64,000 nt of DNA, taken from assembly GCA_036502575.1 (NCBI GenBank), contig DASXYL010000083.1, forward strand, positions 191,912-255,911, read 5' to 3'. This DNA is from DASXRA01 sp036502575 (lineage in GTDB: Bacteria; Actinomycetota; Actinomycetes; Mycobacteriales; Jatrophihabitantaceae). Under the pieces are notes generated by a model. It was not told the origin of the DNA, searched no databases, and saw nothing but the letters and a program-made list of their open reading frames with translations. Below, piece by piece: positions 44,524 through 52,503 of the stretch. The stretch's first letter is position 1. Every line of letters begins with the position of its first letter. Both the position numbers and the translations under genes were made by a program.

Positions 44524-46938
44524 TCACTCCGACCGCAGCACGTTGGCGATACGCAGCCGGGCTGCACGATGTCCTGGCCACGCGGCGAGCAGGTTCGACA
44601 GCAGCAGCGCTGTGGGCGCGATGAGCACCAGCGTCCACAGGGCGAGTGGCGCGGCGTACTGGAGCGGCGTGTAGTCGGCCACCACACGCCACACCGACCG
44701 GCCCAGCGCCAGGCCGAGCGGCACCCCGACGATCAACCCGACGACGGCGAGCACTGTGGCCTGGGTGACCACCACCAAGCGGCACTGCCGACGGGTCATG
44801 CCCAGAGCGCGCAGCACCGCCAGGTCCTGCCGCCGCCGGCGTACCGCCGTCGCCAGCGCATGCCCCACGGCGCCGATCGCGAGCAGCGCGAGGAAGAATC
44901 CGAGCACGATCGGCAGAATCCGCACCTGGCGGATCTCGGCGACCTGCGTCGGCTCGATCGGGGAATCGAAGGCGAAGCCCTGGGCCTCGGGTAGCGCCGT
45001 CGTCACGCCCCTCACCAGCTTGTCGGCCGTGGCGGACGGGTCGCGGCCGGGCCGCAGGGTCACCAGCACCTCGTGGTAGTCGAAACCGGTGAACAACCGG
45101 TTGTAGCCCGCGGCGGTGACCCAACCACCGTCGGCGTAGGTGTTGTGCGGCCCCTCCGGCACGAACCCGATCCCGCTGACGACCAGCGTGACCGGCGGCC
45201 CCGTGTTGCCGGTGAGCCTGACGGTGTCGTCGCGCCGGACATGCAGGGCTGCCGCGCTGCGCGGTGCCAGGACCACCTCGTTGGCCGACAAGGGCATCCG
45301 TCCGGAGGTGATCACGACCGGCACCCCCGTCCCGACCGGCCGGTAGCTGTAGAGCGAAACCGAGGTGTTCCCGCCCGATGCCGTCGCGACCGCGAGCCGG
45401 GCATCGTCCAATGCGCTGACGTCCGGGCTCTTTGCGAGCTCGGAAGACAGCCAGTCGGCCGGACCGAAGTCCTCGCTGCTGAGCCCGACATAGCCGACGA
45501 GCTGGAATGTCTGACCGAACCGCTCGGGCCTGCTCGCCGCGTCCGAGACGCCGCGCGCGAACGTGAACGCCGCCACGATGCCCAGCACGCCGGCCACTGC
45601 CCCGACCAGCGCCGGACGGACCGGCACCGAGGTTCGCCCGCGGCCGGCCTCCAGCGCGAACCGGGTGCCGATCACCACCGGCACGGGCAGCCCGGCTCGG
45701 GCCGCCGCGCGGGCGATGCCGGAGCGTCGGCTCGTCGTGGCCGGCCGGGCGGCGCCCCGCGCGAGCCATCCGGAACCGGCGGCCGCGCCGGACACCAGCA
45801 GGATCACGCCGACGAGTCCTGGTCCGAGCACGGTCCAATCCACATGCACGCCGGGCGACGACTCGAGCAGTGCCGCCGTGCCGAGCGGGAACCAGTGCGA
45901 CGCCACGATCGCACCGACCGAGCCGACTACCGCACCCGCGATTCCGGCGCCGATCACACCTGCTGCCGCCGCCCCGACGGCCTGCCGCGGGGTCAGGCCC
46001 AGCGCGCGCATCGTCTGCAATTCGGTGCCGCTGGCGGCGGTGTAGCGGACGATTGCCGGGCCGATCAGGAAGAGCGCCGCGACCAGCGCGGCGCCGCCGA
46101 AGGCGAGCAGACAACGCGCCTCGAAGGTGCTCGCCCGCTGGGCCTCGCGCTGTTGGTCGGGCAGGTTCACGACCTCGATGTTGGAACGACCGGTGACCTT
46201 CGCGACGTGCTGACGAAATGCAGCGACGGCCGATTCGCCGCCGTGTAGCCGCACAATGGCGTTCACGTACTCGGCGCCGGCACCGCCGCCGACGAGATTC
46301 GCCCGGTACCGGGCCGTCAGGCCGGGTGACGGCAGCAGTATCCCGTCGCTGTTCAGTGCATCCCGCGCTTGCCACGGCGAGCGGACCACTCCGACGATGT
46401 GCAGCGTGAGCCGCGGGCCGGCCAGCCGCCAGCGGTCGGTGGCGTCGCCGTTGATGACCTGCTGCGGCGTGGGCATCCGCAACACGACCGTGTCGCCGAC
46501 GCCCTTGTGGTAGTTCCGGGCGAACTCCGGCGTCACGACGGCTTCGTCGATGCGGGCCGGGTCGAACACTCGCCCGGCGAACACGACCGGACGTTCGATC
46601 GTGCGCATCGCGGAGTCGTCGGCCGGCGGGAAGCTGATGGCCCCGTCGGGCAGCCCCTCCAGTGCGTTGCTGTAGGTCACGACGAACGTCGACAGTGCCT
46701 CGACCTCGGGCAGCGCTCGGATCGATCCCCAGTCGAACCCCGGGGTGTTCGCGTACACGGCCGCCGTCGCCGCGAGGGTGCGGTCCTGCAGTCGGGTGAG
46801 CGCGCTCGCCCCGCGGCGGGCGCCGGCGAGCGCGGTCATGACGGTGCCGCTCGCGATCGCGACCAGCAACGCCAGGACGGCCAGCGAGCGCCATCGGCGG
46901 CGCAGGTCCAGCCGCAACCAGGCGAGGACGATGCTCAT
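44524..46938 (-). CDS. FtsX-family ABC permease, tandem paralogue 3
   Basis: An 804-residue copy starting MSIVLAWLRLDLRRRW, with FtsX signatures MRALGLTPRQAVGAAAAG and LRALGMTRRQCRLVVVTQ, ending LRIANVLRSE. It is the first permease in the operon, and its ATG overlaps the stop of the ATPase gene as ATGA. With a single ATPase gene upstream, the three permeases must share it, for example as alternative homodimers or mixed heterodimers. Confidence 0.9.
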   Translation of the reverse strand: MSIVLAWLRLDLRRRWRSLAVLALLVAIASGTVMTALAGARRGASALTRLQDRTLAATAAVYANTPGFDWGSIRALPEVEALSTFVVTYSNALEGLPDGAISFPPADDSAMRTIERPVVFAGRVFDPARIDEAVVTPEFARNYHKGVGDTVVLRMPTPQQVINGDATDRWRLAGPRLTLHIVGVVRSPWQARDALNSDGILLPSPGLTARYRANLVGGGAGAEYVNAIVRLHGGESAVAAFRQHVAKVTGRSNIEVVNLPDQQREAQRASTFEARCLLAFGGAALVAALFLIGPAIVRYTAASGTELQTMRALGLTPRQAVGAAAAGVIGAGIAGAVVGSVGAIVASHWFPLGTAALLESSPGVHVDWTVLGPGLVGVILLVSGAAAGSGWLARGAARPATTSRRSGIARAAARAGLPVPVVIGTRFALEAGRGRTSVPVRPALVGAVAGVLGIVAAFTFARGVSDAASRPERFGQTFQLVGYVGLSSEDFGPADWLSSELAKSPDVSALDDARLAVATASGGNTSVSLYSYRPVGTGVPVVITSGRMPLSANEVVLAPRSAAALHVRRDDTVRLTGNTGPPVTLVVSGIGFVPEGPHNTYADGGWVTAAGYNRLFTGFDYHEVLVTLRPGRDPSATADKLVRGVTTALPEAQGFAFDSPIEPTQVAEIRQVRILPIVLGFFLALLAIGAVGHALATAVRRRRQDLAVLRALGMTRRQCRLVVVTQATVLAVVGLIVGVPLGLALGRSVWRVVADYTPLQYAAPLALWTLVLIAPTALLLSNLLAAWPGHRAARLRIANVLRSE

Positions 46939-47618
46939 GGGGTCGCGGCTACCGCGATCTGGCCGTCGTGCATCTGGATCTGCCGCTGCGCGCCGGCCGC
47001 CACGTCCGGCGAGTGGGTGACCAGCACGATGGTCTGCCCGCCGTCGTGCAACCGGCGGAACAGCTCGAGCACCTCGAGGCCACCGTCGCTGTCCAGGGCC
47101 CCGGTCGGCTCGTCGGCGAGCAGCAGCGTCGGCTCGTTCACCAGGGCGCGCGCGATCGCCAGGCGCTGGCGCTGACCACCGGACAGCACAGCCGGTACCT
47201 GGGCGCTGCGGTCACCGAGACCGAGCAGGTCGAGCAGGTCGCGGGCCCGCGTCTCGGCCGCCCGGCGGCGCACACCCCCCAGTACGGCCGGCAGCACGAT
47301 GTTGTCCAGCGCACTCACACCGTCGAGCAGGTTGAAGAACTGGAAGACGATGCCGATGTGGTGACGGCGGAAGCGGGCCAGCCAGTCCTCGTCGCGTCCG
47401 TCGATCTGCTGGCCGGCGACCTCGACGCTGCCCTCGTCGACGCGGTCCAGCCCGGCGATGACGTTCAGCAACGTCGACTTGCCGCAGCCGGACGGCCCGG
47501 TCACCGCGACGAACTCCCCGTCGTCGACGTCGACGTCGACCCCGCGCAGCGCGCGCACCGGAGCGAGCTCGGCGGTGAACGTCCGCCGGGCATTACGGAC
47601 CTGAACGGCGAGCGTCAT
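46935..47618 (-). CDS. ABC transporter ATP-binding protein (LolD/MacB type)
   Basis: A 227-residue nucleotide-binding subunit: Walker A TGPSGCGKST, Q-loop IVFQFFNLL, signature LSGGQRQR, Walker B LLLADEPTGALD, switch His in LVTHSPD. This class drives FtsX permeases. The ATG overlaps the receiver-cyclase stop (ATGA), and its own stop overlaps the first permease. It is the only ATPase for three permeases in the operon. Confidence 0.93.
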   Translation of the reverse strand: MTLAVQVRNARRTFTAELAPVRALRGVDVDVDDGEFVAVTGPSGCGKSTLLNVIAGLDRVDEGSVEVAGQQIDGRDEDWLARFRRHHIGIVFQFFNLLDGVSALDNIVLPAVLGGVRRRAAETRARDLLDLLGLGDRSAQVPAVLSGGQRQRLAIARALVNEPTLLLADEPTGALDSDGGLEVLELFRRLHDGGQTIVLVTHSPDVAAGAQRQIQMHDGQIAVAATP

Positions 47619-48943
47619 CGAACTACCTCCATGGGCGTGGATGCGGCCAGGCGGTAGGCCATGACCGGAGTGGCGCGGCCCTTGACCGGGCATTCGCCGA
47701 GCGAGTCCCATTCCCAGCTGTGGTCGCTGAGTGCCTGCACGGTCGGTTCGCTGACGACGGTTGTCCCGGCCGGGCGGGCCAGGTCCTGTAACCGCTGGGC
47801 CAGGTTGACGGTGTCGCCGACGAGCGTGTACTCGAGGCGCTCGACGCTGCCCAGCAGCGCGGCGGCCACCTCGCCGGTCGACAGGCCGATGCCGAGCCCG
47901 AAGGCATCCAGCCCCTTCTTGCTCCACGTCGTGTCGAGCTCGCGCTGCCGGGCGTGCATGTCGACGGCCGCGCGGACCGCGCACGTTGCATGGTCCGGCT
48001 GTGGATCCGGTGCCCCGAATACCGCCATCACGGCGTCCCCCACGTACTGCATCACCGTGCCTCGTTCGGACAGGATGGCAGCATTCATCGCCTGGCGGTG
48101 GGCGTTGAGCTGATCAGCCAACGCTGCCGGGTCAGAACGTTCGGCAATCGCCGAATAGCCACGAACATCGGACATCAACACCGTGACGATCAGGCGCTCG
48201 GTGCGATCGGCGGCACCGCGGTCGGTGCGCAGCTTCTCGGCCAGCCCGCCGGGCAGCAGCCGCGACAGCGTCTCGCCCTGCTCCTCGCGTTCGAGGATCG
48301 CTGCGTGCAGCATGCGCAAGCGGCGCAGCGCGTCCCCCCGCCCGGCGCTGGCGCCCCGCGCGAGCGTCAGGAACAGGCTCTCGATCGCGTCGTTGACCGC
48401 CGTGGCCGGCTCGTTGCGCGACATGGCGATCGCCTTGACCGGACGCCCTTCGGCCACCTGCCGCAGCAGGTCCTCCTCGTCGTCCGTCAACGCGCCCTCG
48501 CGCCGCGCCGGCGAGACGAGCGCGGCGACGATCTCCGGGTCGAGCATCGAACCGCCGGTGGCGACATCGCGGATCGCCTTCGACAGCCGGTCCGAGTCGC
48601 CCACCCGGTCCTTGAGCAGGTAGGCGTATCCGGCCGCGCCCTCGGCCAGCAACTCCACGGCATACTCGGGGCTGTCGTACTGGCTGAGCACGACGATCCC
48701 CGTACCCGGAAGGCGTTTGCGCACCTCTTTGGCGCCCTCGATACCTTCGTCCTGGAAGGTCGGCGGCATGCGGATGTCGGTGACGACCACCTGCGGACGA
48801 AGTTCGATGGCCCGCGCGATCAGCTCGTCGTAGTCGCCGGCGACGCCGACCACCTCGACGGCGGGATCGCGGGCCAGGAGCGCCCGCACACCTTCGCGGA
48901 CGATCAGGTTGTCGTCGGCCAGCAGCACGGTGATTCGGTTCAC
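47615..48943 (-). CDS. Response regulator fused to class III adenylate/guanylate cyclase
   Basis: A 442-residue protein. Residues 1-125 are a NarL-type receiver (D10/D11 pocket, phosphoacceptor D56 in VVTDIRMPP, Lys in YLLKDRV). Residues ~150-200 (ALTDDEEDLLRQVAEG... AIESLFLTLARG) align by eye with the LuxR HTH of the regulator at 34932 but have lost its recognition helix. Residues ~250-425 are a class III cyclase domain with metal Asp residues in LMSDVRGYS and YVGDAVMAVFG and the transition-state Asn/Arg in VGDTVNLAQRL. The purine-selecting Lys position in the family is Gln here (MQYVGD), so substrate choice needs testing. GTG start 48943. First gene of the operon; phosphorylation probably controls cAMP output. 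Confidence 0.88.
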   Translation of the reverse strand: MNRITVLLADDNLIVREGVRALLARDPAVEVVGVAGDYDELIARAIELRPQVVVTDIRMPPTFQDEGIEGAKEVRKRLPGTGIVVLSQYDSPEYAVELLAEGAAGYAYLLKDRVGDSDRLSKAIRDVATGGSMLDPEIVAALVSPARREGALTDDEEDLLRQVAEGRPVKAIAMSRNEPATAVNDAIESLFLTLARGASAGRGDALRRLRMLHAAILEREEQGETLSRLLPGGLAEKLRTDRGAADRTERLIVTVLMSDVRGYSAIAERSDPAALADQLNAHRQAMNAAILSERGTVMQYVGDAVMAVFGAPDPQPDHATCAVRAAVDMHARQRELDTTWSKKGLDAFGLGIGLSTGEVAAALLGSVERLEYTLVGDTVNLAQRLQDLARPAGTTVVSEPTVQALSDHSWEWDSLGECPVKGRATPVMAYRLAASTPMEVVR

Positions 48944-49062
48944 GGCACCATTACCTCGTTCCGGCGCCGGCCGAACAAGGTGGCCAGGACGAGGCTCGCG
49001 GGGATGCTGGCACCCCGGGTAGTGGGTGGCCGGGTGGCGTTCCGCCCCGCGGCGCCTCGCTT

Positions 49063-49152
49063 GCGAGCCTTCATGACGTGGCGAGCCGTCATGACGTGGC
49101 GAGCCGTCATGACGTGGCGAGCGTTCATGACGTGGCGAGCCTTCATGACGTA
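49063..49152. repeat. Five tandem 18-bp repeats with palindromic cores
   Basis: Five head-to-tail copies of an 18-bp unit of the form GCGAGCCGTCATGACGTG. Units 2 and 3 are identical and contain the 10-bp palindrome CGTCATGACG; units 1, 4 and 5 differ at one to three positions. The array starts 120 bp upstream of the receiver-cyclase gene and lies just inside the left direct repeat. It may be a multi-site operator or an element-specific binding array. Confidence 0.9.
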
Positions 49153-49735
49153 GAAGGTATGGACATGCGGGGCCGCCCTTACAGATCCTGACGAAACTGG
49201 ACGCGGCGGTCTGCGCGGGTTTGCGCTGGAGACTGGGCATCCGGGAGATTGCGGGTGTCCGTGCTGCGTTGCTGCCATCTGTGGGTCGCGGGCTTCTGTG
49301 GGTTGCGGTCAGCTGTGCTGGGTCGGTGCCGCGGGGCTCTCGTGGATGTCGTCTTGCGCCGGCGGGCTGCGGTTGCTTCGTGGTTGAAGAGCGCGCCGAC
49401 GGAGAGAATTTGGTCCTACCTGGGTTGCGCTGCCGGCCTGCGGTGCCGGCCTGCGATGTTCTCCTGGCCCGCTTCCCGTGCCCGCGCTGCTTCTCCCGGC
49501 TCCCCTTCGCACCTCCCACCCGCTTGCTCACCCCGCTTGCCCACTCGCTTCTCACTCCGCTTCCCGTGCCCCGCTTCCCTACCCCGTCTCGTCCCTCTCG
49601 GCCCCGCCCGTCCCGCCGCCTCGATCCCGCCGCCTCGATCCCGCCGCCTCGATTGGCCCGCTCGCCTCGTCCTGCTTCTTCGGCGTGGCTCTCATCCATC
49701 GCCAAGATTCTCCTTATATTGCTGGGGAATCAGGC
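49153..49735. other. Non-coding region with strong pyrimidine strand bias
   Basis: No gene is supported here. From about 49460 to 49700 the plus strand is overwhelmingly C and T, with runs such as CCCGCTTCCC and CTCACCCCGCTTGCCC. It includes three exact 14-bp repeats of CCCGCCGCCTCGAT (49613-49654). The frame of the downstream gene is open through it but encodes only Pro/Arg/Ser-rich low complexity. Such tracts can form unusual DNA structures. Confidence 0.6.
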
Positions 49736-49772
49736 TGGACAGCCGGGCTGCCGTTCGAGTAAAATCAGACGC
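49736..49772 (+). promoter_or_regulatory. Promoter of DUF222-HNH gene, leaderless
   Basis: -35 TGGACA (49736-49741) and -10 TAAAAT (49760-49765) are separated by 18 bp. The predicted start site, 7-8 bases on, coincides with the GTG at 49773, and there is no ribosome site. Confidence 0.65.
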
Positions 49773-51065
49773 GTGTTCGATCGATCAAACCGCCCGCCGA
49801 CCGTGCTCGATGCACTGACTGTGCCGGGTGATGTCGCGGCGTGGGCGGCCACTGTGGCACCGGGTGCTGAGGTGGTCGGTCCGTTGGCGGTGATCGACCC
49901 GGCCAAGGTTGACGGTGTCGGACAGATCGATCTGCTGGTGGCCTTCGAGCGTCAGATCGCCTGGTTGCATGCCGCTCAGCAGCGGGTTCTGGCTGAGTTG
50001 GATGGGTCGGCGTTGAACTGGAACGGCAAGAAGTCGATCGACTACACCCAAGAACAAGTCGGGGCGGCGCTTCGGCTCTCACCCGGTCACGCCGCCGACC
50101 GCCTGGCCGTGGGGCGCACTCTGGTTGAGCGGCTGCCCGCCACGATGGAGTTGCTCGAGCGTGGGGAGATCGCCTACCTGCACGCCAAGAAACTCGCCGA
50201 ATCGGTAGTGGCTTTCGATACGAAGGCCACCGGGAAGATGGAAGAACGCGTCCTGCGGCGGGCGACCGAGCAGACCGTGGGCCAGTTCGCCGCGTCGGTG
50301 CGCCGAGCCGTGCTTGCTGCGGATCCGCGGCGAGCCGAACAACGCCACGCCGACGCTCTTCTGGAGCGGCGGGTGGTGATCACCCCGAAACCCGACGGCA
50401 TGGCCGAACTCTGGGCCTGGCTGCCCGCCGAAGGTGCCGCGTTGGTCAAGACCGTGCTCGACTCCCTCGCCACGACCAAAACCCCGGGTGATGGTCGGGT
50501 CATCGACCAACGCCGCGCCGACGCCCTCATCGACGTGTTCGCCCGCGTAATTGGTGACCCCACCCTGCCCGAACACCACGGACAGCGACCGTCGATTCAG
50601 GTCACCATCGCGGCCTCGACGCTGGTGGGATGCGACGAACTACCCGCGGACCTCGACGGCTACGGACCCATCACCGCACAGATGGCCCGCCGCATCGCAG
50701 CTGATGAAACCGGCACCTGGCGCCGGCTACTCACCGACCCCGTGTCAGGGCAGCTGCTGGAATACGGCCGCAAAACCTACCGGCCCCCACAGAACCTCAC
50801 CGACCACGTCATCGCGAGAGACAGAACCTGCGTGTTCCCCCACTGCCGACGCCCCGCCCGACTCTGCGACTTGGATCACCGCGAAGACTGGTGCACCGGC
50901 GGCCACACCTGCGAACACAACCTGCATCCCCTCTGCGAGCGGCACCACTACGCCCGACACAACGCCGGCTGGACAGTCGAACGAACCGACGACGGCGCCT
51001 ACCACTGGACCGCACCCACCCGCCACACCTACACCGTGCGACCGGACCCACCCGACGACAGCTGA
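49773..51065 (+). CDS. DUF222 / HNH endonuclease (13E12 repeat family)
   Basis: A 430-residue protein. The N-terminal ~300 residues are the helical DUF222 domain (blocks such as VGAALRLSPGHAADRLAVGRTL and MELLERGEIAYLHAKKLAE). The C-terminus holds an HNH nuclease module: CVFPHCRRPARLCDLDHREDW, then N in CEHNLHPLCERHH. Zinc-type cysteines flank the DxDH. These proteins are abundant, multi-copy and mobile-looking in actinobacteria, with no proven substrate. The GTG start at 49773 is fixed by the promoter and by the sequence FDRSNRP that opens the conserved part. It is the only gene between the 16-bp direct repeats. Confidence 0.92.
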   Translation: MFDRSNRPPTVLDALTVPGDVAAWAATVAPGAEVVGPLAVIDPAKVDGVGQIDLLVAFERQIAWLHAAQQRVLAELDGSALNWNGKKSIDYTQEQVGAALRLSPGHAADRLAVGRTLVERLPATMELLERGEIAYLHAKKLAESVVAFDTKATGKMEERVLRRATEQTVGQFAASVRRAVLAADPRRAEQRHADALLERRVVITPKPDGMAELWAWLPAEGAALVKTVLDSLATTKTPGDGRVIDQRRADALIDVFARVIGDPTLPEHHGQRPSIQVTIAASTLVGCDELPADLDGYGPITAQMARRIAADETGTWRRLLTDPVSGQLLEYGRKTYRPPQNLTDHVIARDRTCVFPHCRRPARLCDLDHREDWCTGGHTCEHNLHPLCERHHYARHNAGWTVERTDDGAYHWTAPTRHTYTVRPDPPDDS

Positions 51066-51229
51066 CCCAACTGAGTCGTCCCGGTGAGTCAGAGTCTCCG
51101 AGAATTGGTGCCGTGGGAGAACGGCGTCACGGCGCGTTCCTCTCTGCGCGACGTGACTGGTCGGGTCGAGCTGGTCGTGCCGGAGTGCCGAGTCGCCTGA
51201 GTGCCCTCGGCGATGAGCCGGCGGCACGC

Positions 51230-51283
51230 AACAGCGCGAGGTCCGGTAGCAGCACGAGGTCCGGCAACAGCGCGATGTCACGC
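51230..51283. repeat. Three degenerate 18-bp tandem repeats
   Basis: Units at 51230-51247, 51248-51265 and 51266-51283 share the pattern AACAGCGCGAGGTCCGG with three to five differences. The period equals that of the left-hand array at 49063-49152, though the sequence is different. Confidence 0.65.
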
Positions 51284-51304
51284 AAGCGCAACCGCGCACG
51301 CAGG

Positions 51305-51335
51305 CGGTTGATCAGCCGCGTCGCTAGATCAACCG
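51305..51335. terminator. Hairpin CGGTTGATC/GATCAACCG
   Basis: Perfect 9-bp arms (51305-51313, 51327-51335) around a 13-nt loop, 240 bp after the DUF222-HNH stop. It could terminate that transcript or serve as an element-end structure. Confidence 0.5.
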
Positions 51336-51474
51336 TCCCTCGGTCAGCGAATCTCACGCAGGTCCGCCCGTGCCGGCACCCGAACGCCCCGATGTCGGCC
51401 GGGATGCTGGCACCCCCCGAGAAGGCAGGTTGACGCCCTCGTGACCGGCCACCGCGGCACCTAGCGTTTCGGCC

Positions 51475-52503
51475 ATGCGAATCGAATCCACCGCGACATC
51501 CGTGTCGTGGCTCCCGTCCGAGGCGGTCACCGGCCCGATGCGCGCGACCTTCGCGTTGGGACTGTCCCACTACGACGCGCCGCCGTCCGGGACGCTGGGC
51601 GATCTCGAGGCGCTGCGCGAACAGGACGCGTTCCGGTTCGCCAACCGCCTGCACGCCTGGGTCGACTTCGACGGCGACCGTACCGTGGCGTATGGGCAGG
51701 ATGGCGGCATGATCATGGGCTCGACCACGGTACGGGTCGGCCGGCTGGACGCGACGTTCGCCGGCGTGCCGATGCCCGATCTTCGCGGCGAGCCGGAGGT
51801 CGGCGCGGGCTGGGTCCGCTTCACCCAGACCTGCGGTGGACGCACGGCTGTGCCGCTGCCCCGGACGATCTCGCGGCCGCCGTTCTTCCGGCTCCAGCCG
51901 CCGTTCGTGTGGACGACGTTGGCGCTGACCATCCACGCCGACGGGCACAGCGAGGTGACTCTGGACGGAGCCAGCCCGTTCCCGCGGCACTGGGTCTACG
52001 GCGACGACGGCGAGCTCACCCTCAAGGCCGGCGTGGCCGACTGGTCACAGTGGCTGGGCCAGCCGTCGTGGCGCCGGACGCCCTGGGGCGACGAGGATTC
52101 CGCCGTCGTGGTCGCCGCCGCCGAGACCGCCCTCGAGCGCGAGCTGTCGACGGTGCTGATGCACGGCGCGAAGAAGCCGGCGATCCGCCGCCTCAAGACG
52201 GGCGACGTGCTCACCGAGCAGGGCGAACCAGGGGACTCGCTGTACCTCGTGCTCGACGGGGTCATTGACATCGCCGTAGACGGCCAAGCCGTCGGCGAGG
52301 TCGGACCGGGGGCGGTGCTCGGCGAGCGCGCCGTCCTTGAAACGGGCCGACGCACAGCGACGCTGACCGCCATGACAGCGGTCAGCGTCGCGGAGGCCGA
52401 TGCCGCTGCGATCGACCGCGACGCGCTCGCGCGACTCGCGGCCGGGCACCGACGCGAGCAGACCGAGCCGGCAGCGCAGACCGCGCCGAGCACGACCCAG
52501 TGA
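51475..52503 (+). CDS. Cyclic-nucleotide-binding domain protein
   Basis: A 342-residue protein. The N-terminal ~230 residues are a beta-rich domain I do not recognise. The C-terminal ~100 residues are a cNMP-binding (CAP-like) fold: RLKTGDVLTEQGEPGDSLYLVLDGVIDIAVDG, then a phosphate-binding-cassette-like VGPGAVLGERAVLETGRRTATLTA containing the GE and R-T-A positions expected for nucleotide binding. No DNA-binding domain follows, so it is not a CRP regulator but a nucleotide-gated effector. ATG 51475 lacks a ribosome site. Its stop overlaps the MBL gene as GTGA. The adenylate-cyclase gene lies 2.5 kb away, divergent. Confidence 0.82.
   Translation: MRIESTATSVSWLPSEAVTGPMRATFALGLSHYDAPPSGTLGDLEALREQDAFRFANRLHAWVDFDGDRTVAYGQDGGMIMGSTTVRVGRLDATFAGVPMPDLRGEPEVGAGWVRFTQTCGGRTAVPLPRTISRPPFFRLQPPFVWTTLALTIHADGHSEVTLDGASPFPRHWVYGDDGELTLKAGVADWSQWLGQPSWRRTPWGDEDSAVVVAAAETALERELSTVLMHGAKKPAIRRLKTGDVLTEQGEPGDSLYLVLDGVIDIAVDGQAVGEVGPGAVLGERAVLETGRRTATLTAMTAVSVAEADAAAIDRDALARLAAGHRREQTEPAAQTAPSTTQ

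Larger units (their letters stand above)
49001..51416. mobile_element. Putative 2.4-kb element flanked by 16-bp direct repeats, carrying DUF222-HNH gene
   Basis: GGGATGCTGGCACCCC occurs at 49001-49016 and again, identical and in the same orientation, at 51401-51416. Between the copies lie an 18-bp tandem array, a pyrimidine-rich tract, a DUF222-HNH gene with its own promoter, three degenerate 18-bp repeats and a hairpin. DUF222 proteins are the 13E12 repeat family of mycobacteria, known from dispersed REP13E12 elements that also serve as a phage integration site. The composition differs from the flanks. Boundaries are inferred from the repeat pair only. Confidence 0.5.
51066..51474. other. 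Intergenic region, 409 bp, with repeats
   Basis: No gene is supported. It holds three degenerate 18-bp repeats (51230-51283), a 9-bp-arm hairpin (51305-51335), the right 16-bp direct repeat (51401-51416) and a -10-like TAGCGT (51462-51467) seven bases before the next ATG, consistent with a leaderless start. Confidence 0.45.

Noticed and set aside
42101..46894. A 1597-codon frame suggesting one giant permease
   Set aside because: Only codons from 44518 on resemble a permease; the rest is another frame of the paralogue at 44524-46938.
49063..49152. Possible CRISPR array
   Set aside because: The 18-bp units are directly adjacent with no spacers and no cas genes; it is a simple tandem array.
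48940..49278. Frames translating the 18-bp array as MTWRAV or MTARHV repeats
   Set aside because: Both strands give a repetitive peptide simply because 18 is a multiple of three; no ribosome site or conserved flank.
49221..49772. N-terminal extension of the DUF222-HNH protein
   Set aside because: The extension is Pro/Arg/Ser low complexity from the pyrimidine tract, and a good promoter with leaderless GTG sits at 49773.
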